This document shows, one piece after another, positions 59,229 through 64,000 of a stretch of 64,000 nt of DNA (position 1 is the stretch's first letter; every line of letters starts with the position of its first letter). Position numbers and translations under genes: made by a program. This DNA is from Planctomycetaceae bacterium (GTDB taxonomy: Bacteria > Planctomycetota > Planctomycetia > Planctomycetales > Planctomycetaceae), in assembly GCA_015485495.1 (NCBI GenBank), contig WFTL01000179.1:1-64000 (forward strand). The letters are read 5' to 3'. The notes under the pieces are model-generated. The model made no database searches. It worked only from the letters and a program-made list of their open reading frames with translations, and had not been told where the DNA came from.

Positions 59229-59735
59229 GTGTCGGAACGCATTGAGCTGGCGGTTTATGACAGTCCGGTCGGCCCACTGGGTCTGCGGTCCGACGGCCAG
59301 GCACTCCGGGAAATCCTGCTGCCGTGCCGCATGCAGTCCCTGCCGGCCGGAACGATCCCCCTGTTTTCCGATCGGATCACCGACCAGGCCTGTGAAGAAC
59401 TGGCCGCCTGGTTCGCCGGACAGCGGCGTTCCTTCGGCATTCCCCTGAATCCCGTCTCCGGAACCGCCTTTCAGCGCCGCGTGTGGCAGGAAATGCGGCG
59501 GATTCCGTGGGGAACGACCATCAGTTATGCCGAACTGGCCCGACGCATCGGACGGCCCGCGGCGGCCCGGGCCGTGGGGGCCGCCAGCGGCCGCAATCCT
59601 CTTCCCATTGTGATTCCCTGCCACCGCGTGATCGGATCCGACGGGTCGCTCACAGGTTACGGCGGCGGCCTGGCTCTGAAACGGCTGCTGCTGGAACAGG
59701 AAGGCAGCCTGGAAACTCAGACGACAGCCAGTTGA
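59229..59735 (+). CDS. ogt: Methylated-DNA--protein-cysteine methyltransferase
   Basis: [78 protein letters not shown]. Confidence 0.95.
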   Translation: MSERIELAVYDSPVGPLGLRSDGQALREILLPCRMQSLPAGTIPLFSDRITDQACEELAAWFAGQRRSFGIPLNPVSGTAFQRRVWQEMRRIPWGTTISYAELARRIGRPAAARAVGAASGRNPLPIVIPCHRVIGSDGSLTGYGGGLALKRLLLEQEGSLETQTTAS

Positions 59736-59885
59736 AAGTCCCGGCCGGGCGCCGTAAAAGCCATGCACCGCCCATCGGATCACCGGCAGCCGGTGTGCGG
59801 ACAATCGATTCGCATCGCGGTGAACACGCCGCCGTCAGAACCTGCCGCCCTGTCCGAATGCTCCCCTGAACAGGAGATACCGACC

Positions 59886-60647
59886 ATGCACTGGCCCGCA
59901 GATCGGAACACGATTCGGGACTCCTACGATGCCGACGGTTTCGTGATTCTGAAACAGTTTCTGTCGCCGGACGCGCTGGCCCAGGTGAACCAGGCGCTGC
60001 AGACCTATATTGAACAGAAGGTGCCCTTGCTTCCGCCCATGGACGTGTTCTGCGAAGACCGGCCGACGCGGCAGCAGATCCGCATGCTGCCCCGGATGAA
60101 CGAACACGACGACTTTTTCGACGGCCTGTTTCGGTCCGGCCCGCTGCGCGACCTGGCCGCTCATCTGCTGGGAACGGACGCCGTTCCGAAAGACGTCGCT
60201 TACTTCAACAAGCTGCCCCGGATCGGTGAAGCCACGCCGCCGCATCAGGACGGCTGGTACTTCCATCTGGATCCCTGTGAAGCGGTCACGCTGTGGCTGT
60301 CCCTGGATCACGTGGACGAAGAAAACGCCTGTGTGCGCTATCTGCCAGGTTCTCACCGAAGCGGAATGCGGCCCCATGAACGATCCCGCGTTCTGGGGTT
60401 CAGTCAGCACATCACCGACTACAGCGAACAGGAACGCTCTCGCGAAGTGCCGGCCTGTGTGGCGCCCGGTGATCTCATTGCCCATGATGCGCTGGTCGTT
60501 CACCGCACCGATGCCAATCGATCGACCCGAACACGGCGGGCTGTCGGGTTCGTCTACTTTTCCACGCGCGCAGCCGTCGATGAATCCGCCCGGGATCGCT
60601 ACCAGCAGCAACTGGCCCAGGAACTGGCCGCAGAAGGAAAAGTCTGA
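59886..60647 (+). CDS. Phytanoyl-CoA dioxygenase family protein
   Basis: SYDADGFVILKQFLSPDALAQ; PPHQDGWYFHLDPCEAVTLWLSLDHVDEENACVRYLPGSHRSG. Confidence 0.9.
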   Translation: MHWPADRNTIRDSYDADGFVILKQFLSPDALAQVNQALQTYIEQKVPLLPPMDVFCEDRPTRQQIRMLPRMNEHDDFFDGLFRSGPLRDLAAHLLGTDAVPKDVAYFNKLPRIGEATPPHQDGWYFHLDPCEAVTLWLSLDHVDEENACVRYLPGSHRSGMRPHERSRVLGFSQHITDYSEQERSREVPACVAPGDLIAHDALVVHRTDANRSTRTRRAVGFVYFSTRAAVDESARDRYQQQLAQELAAEGKV

Positions 60648-60743
60648 CGCTTCCTGGCACCAGACAGCGCCGAAACCACCGGACGGGCACAGTCAGCACC
60701 GATACGGCACCGACTGGAACGGACATTACGGATTCCTGACAGC

Positions 60744-61835
60744 ATGAACGACCGTCTGCCGGCCATCGGCTGCACCCCATCGGATATCTGCACCCCCTTC
60801 CTGCTGCTCGATCTGGACCGCTTCGAAGCGAACATCCGGACCATGGCGGCCGCCTGCGCAGACCGCGGCGTGCAGTGGCGTCCGCATTCCAAGTGCCACA
60901 AGTCTCCCGTCATCGCCCGCAGGCTGCTGAACGCCGGAGCCTCCGGAATCACGTGCGCCACGCTGCGGGAAGCGGAAATCATGGCCGATGCCGGCATCCG
61001 AAATCTGCTCATCGCCAACATGATCGCCGGACCGGCCAAAGTGGCTCGCCTGATCCCGCTGGCCGCCCGCAGCGATCTGATCGTGTGCGTCGATCACCCG
61101 GATCAGGCCAGGCCGCTGTCTGCCGCACTGGCTGCAGCCGGTGCGTCCGTGCGGGTGCTCGTGGAAATCGAAATCGGCATGAACCGCGTGGGCATCGTTC
61201 CTGATGAAAACGCCGTCCGCCTGGCCCGTCTGGTGCATGATCTGCCCGGTCTGGAACTGGCGGGCCTGATGGCCTACGAAGGGCACCTGCTGACCGTTCC
61301 GGATGCCGACCGAAAAAAATGCGAGATCACTGCGGCTCTCGACAGGGTCCTGAAGCTGAAATCCCGCCTGCTGGATGCCGGCCTGCCCTGCCCGGTGGTT
61401 TCCTGCGGAGGCACAGGGTCGTACCCGATCACGCTGCAGCAGCCGGGGATCACGGAAATCCAGGCCGGGGGAGCCATCTTCATGGACGCGTTCTATGAAC
61501 AGGCCTGCCACATCGATTCCCTGCAGCACGCTCTGACCCTGCAGACCACCGTGGTCAGTCTGCCGACCGGTGACCGAGCCATCATCGACGCCGGACACAA
61601 ATCCATGAACATCACCATCCACATGCCGTACGTGCGCGACCGGCCGGATCTGTCGGTTGCCTGGCTGTCCGCCGAACACGGTGCTCTGACACGCACTCAG
61701 GATGCGGACGGCCTGTTCATCGGTCAGCGTCTGGAACTCATTCCCGGCTACGGAGACCTGACGAATGTCCTGCATCCGTGCTTTTACGGATTCCGAAACG
61801 GCCGGCTGGAAGAGATCATTCCGATTGTGAGATGA
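60744..61835 (+). CDS. D-threonine aldolase / alanine-racemase-N family PLP enzyme
   Basis: TPFLLLDLDRFEANIRTMAAACADRGVQWRPHSKCHKSPVIARRLLNAGASGITCATLREAEIMADAGI; C-terminal IPGYGDLTNVLHPCFYGFRNG. Confidence 0.9.
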   Translation: MNDRLPAIGCTPSDICTPFLLLDLDRFEANIRTMAAACADRGVQWRPHSKCHKSPVIARRLLNAGASGITCATLREAEIMADAGIRNLLIANMIAGPAKVARLIPLAARSDLIVCVDHPDQARPLSAALAAAGASVRVLVEIEIGMNRVGIVPDENAVRLARLVHDLPGLELAGLMAYEGHLLTVPDADRKKCEITAALDRVLKLKSRLLDAGLPCPVVSCGGTGSYPITLQQPGITEIQAGGAIFMDAFYEQACHIDSLQHALTLQTTVVSLPTGDRAIIDAGHKSMNITIHMPYVRDRPDLSVAWLSAEHGALTRTQDADGLFIGQRLELIPGYGDLTNVLHPCFYGFRNGRLEEIIPIVR

Positions 61836-62018
61836 CACCCCACCTTCCACTCAGAATCCCTTCCCCTCAGAATCAAGCGGGCCGTTGCCCGAACAATGGT
61901 CTTCGAAGCCGCAGGGCCCCCGAGAATACCGGACCGTCTGTCGTTTCGACCCGAGACCTTTTCACCGCCTGGGACCGGGCGTCTGTTGCGGCGGCCGGTC
62001 CGAATCTGAGCAGCACTC

Positions 62019-62816
62019 ATGACGGAACGCACTGTTTCTGAACTGTTCGACCTGACCGGAAAAACGGCTCTGGTGACCGGCGGAACCGGATATCTGGGCA
62101 GCGCTTTGAGCCGGGCGCTGGCGGAAGCCGGAGCCTGTGTGGTGATTTCCAGCCGGGATGCCGACAGGGCCCGGCAGGCAGCCGCTGCCCTGCCGCCAGC
62201 CCCGACAGGGCCGCATCACGGCGTCTGCCTGGATCAGATGGATGCCGAATCGATTCGTTCCGGTTTCGCGGAAGCCGTGGAAGCCGCCGGTTCGCTCGAC
62301 ATCCTGGTGAACAACGGTCTGGCCGCCACAGCGAACGACCTGACAACCGTTTCCTTCGAAGAATTCGCCCGGCATCAGGCGAACAACGCGGGTTATTTCG
62401 AACTGGCGCGTCTTCTGCGAAACCATGTGGTGGAACGCGGCGTGTCCGGCAGCGTGATCAACATCGGATCGATGTACGGACAGGTGGCATCGTACCCGGA
62501 TGCTTACGAAGGAATCTGTCCGGCCAGTCCCGTGGCCTACCATGCACTCAAAGGCGGCACGATTCACATGACACGGCACCTGGCGGTGTACTGGGCCCGG
62601 GACGGCGTGCGGGTGAACTGTCTGAGTCCGGGGCCGTTTCCCAATCCACAGTCGGCTCCCGCCGCCCTCATCGAACGGCTCAGCCGACACTCACCTGTCG
62701 GCCGTCCCGGATATCCGGAAGAACTCAAAGGAGCCATCGTGTTTCTGGCCAGTGATGCTTCCGCCTACGTGACCGGCCAGAATCTCACCGTGGACGGCGG
62801 CTGGACGGCCTGGTAA
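62019..62816 (+). CDS. SDR family oxidoreductase
   Basis: LTGKTALVTGGTGYLGSALSRALAEAGA; NNGLAA; YHALKGGTIHMTRHLAVYWARDGVRVNCLSPG; GQNLTVDGGWTAW. Confidence 0.93.
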   Translation: MTERTVSELFDLTGKTALVTGGTGYLGSALSRALAEAGACVVISSRDADRARQAAAALPPAPTGPHHGVCLDQMDAESIRSGFAEAVEAAGSLDILVNNGLAATANDLTTVSFEEFARHQANNAGYFELARLLRNHVVERGVSGSVINIGSMYGQVASYPDAYEGICPASPVAYHALKGGTIHMTRHLAVYWARDGVRVNCLSPGPFPNPQSAPAALIERLSRHSPVGRPGYPEELKGAIVFLASDASAYVTGQNLTVDGGWTAW

Positions 62817-62879
62817 GCCGTCTTCAGCGGCGCCGACAGTCTGTCTGCCACCCCGGTTCCGCAGGCCGGGCCGTGCCAT

Positions 62880-64000
62880 TCATGTGAGCCGCTGAAATCC
62901 GGTCTGCCGAACCGGTGTCTGCAGGCGGTCCTGCAGATCGTCCTGTTCCAGACCGCGTCGCAGTTCGGCAAAGACGGCATCGGCCGCTTCGGCGAAGCGC
63001 ATCACATGGTCAGGTGTGTGAGCCAGCGTGGGATAAAACTGCGGACCGGCAAGAAACCCGTGATCCAGCATGCGGCAGGTGAACAGAGTCTGCAGCGTGG
63101 TTTCCTGAGGATGGTTGAAACCGAACTGCACGAACGGCGGCAGACCTCCGGCTCGCGTCGGCACGGCGTGGGTCTGACCGAGTTGTTCCCACACAGTCAT
63201 CGCCTGCCGGCCGATGGCATCCAGATGCCCCGGCAGATCGACCTGCTGCATCTGCTGCAGAGTCGCCAGAGCGGCCGCGGGACCGATGCCGTCCGTCCAG
63301 TAGGTGCTGGACAGGAACGTGGTCTGAGCGGCATCCATGACGTCCGATCGCCCCACCACGACACTCATCGGATACCCGTTGCTGATGGCCTTGGCGAAAA
63401 CAGCCAGGTCCGGCTGCAGACCGAACTTCAGGTGAGCCCCGCCACGGCAGAACTTCCAGCCGGCGCTCACCTCATCCACGATGAGCACCGCACCAGCCTG
63501 GTCCGCAAGCTGCCGGACAGAATCCAGAAACCCATCCGGAGGCAGATGATGCCGCACCGGTTCGATCACGATGGCCGCCGGAGCATGCTGCTGAAGGATC
63601 TTCTGCAAAGCCGCCAGGTCTCCGTAACGAAAAGGCCATGCCGTGCCTTCCAGTCCGCCAGGCACGCCGGCCGGGCTGAGTCCGGCCAGAAGATGTTCCC
63701 CCAGTCGTTCGGCTCCCAGGTTCGCCGCCAGATACCAGTCCGACCATCCGTGGTAACCGCAGAACGCCACGGCGTCCCTTCCGGTGAAGGCCCGGGCGAT
63801 GCGGACCGCCATCGCCAGTGCTTCGCCTCCGGTCCGCGCGTAACGGACCATGCCGGCCCAGGGATGCCCTTCCAGCAGCCGTTCGGCCAGTTCCACTTCA
63901 TCGGGCGAGTTCAGACTGCAGATGCTGCCGGCCGCGATGCGCTTCTGCACGGCCTGGTCGACCGCTTCACAGGCGTACCCCAGCAGACAGGCACCCACAC
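62880..64000 (-). CDS. Class III aminotransferase (glutamate-1-semialdehyde aminomutase-like), N-terminus beyond window
   Basis: YARTGGEALAMAVRIARAFTGRDAVAFCGYHGWSDWY; LIVDEVSAGWKF; LAVFAKAISNGYPMSVVVG PLP lysine. Confidence 0.9.
   Translation of the reverse strand, partial: VGACLLGYACEAVDQAVQKRIAAGSICSLNSPDEVELAERLLEGHPWAGMVRYARTGGEALAMAVRIARAFTGRDAVAFCGYHGWSDWYLAANLGAERLGEHLLAGLSPAGVPGGLEGTAWPFRYGDLAALQKILQQHAPAAIVIEPVRHHLPPDGFLDSVRQLADQAGAVLIVDEVSAGWKFCRGGAHLKFGLQPDLAVFAKAISNGYPMSVVVGRSDVMDAAQTTFLSSTYWTDGIGPAAALATLQQMQQVDLPGHLDAIGRQAMTVWEQLGQTHAVPTRAGGLPPFVQFGFNHPQETTLQTLFTCRMLDHGFLAGPQFYPTLAHTPDHVMRFAEAADAVFAELRRGLEQDDLQDRLQTPVRQTGFQRLT

Noticed and set aside
1-64000. CRISPR arrays, rRNA operon, prophage or IS elements
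   Set aside because: No regularly spaced repeats, rRNA-like sequence, transposase, integrase or phage structural genes were recognised in either strand.

Overview
The window is about 64 kb of GC-rich bacterial chromosome. It looks planctomycete-like: ECF sigma factor overlapping a Ser/Thr kinase, a CxxCH heme-domain protein, a TPR protein with RpoA-CTD modules, and FHA/response-regulator genes. I call about 52 protein genes, one tRNA-Gln(UUG) and a few terminators. Most are housekeeping: modC end, mgtE, rplM-rpsI, hemE-hemG, purQ, ruvX/yqgF, ispG, trmL, gnd, a DnaK homolog and ogt. The clearest accessory region is an island between purQ and a HAD phosphatase (about 37.98-42.2 kb). It carries a complete, apparently unannotated retron. 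Its reverse transcriptase (40846-42114) has the retron motifs NAxxH (NAEPH), QGAPTSP, YADD and VTG. About 30-190 nt upstream lies a structured ncRNA (40657-40817) bounded by a 19/20-bp a1/a2 inverted repeat, with a candidate branching G right after a1, two msr hairpins and a long msd hairpin. Divergent from the retron is a two-gene OLD/PARIS-like pair, an AAA ATPase overlapping a DUF4276/TOPRIM-like protein. Upstream of the ATPase is a 12-nt G:C homopolymer at a frame break, which could be phase-variable. Other oddities include an M1 peptidase fused to an Omp85-like barrel, a TPR protein with tandem alpha-CTDs, an acidic extension on ribosomal protein S9, an ABC exporter with a degenerate ATPase domain, a 28-aa highly basic microprotein, and a candidate CDP-alcohol lipid-headgroup gene set. 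All calls come from reading the sequence and the supplied ORFs; no searches were run.
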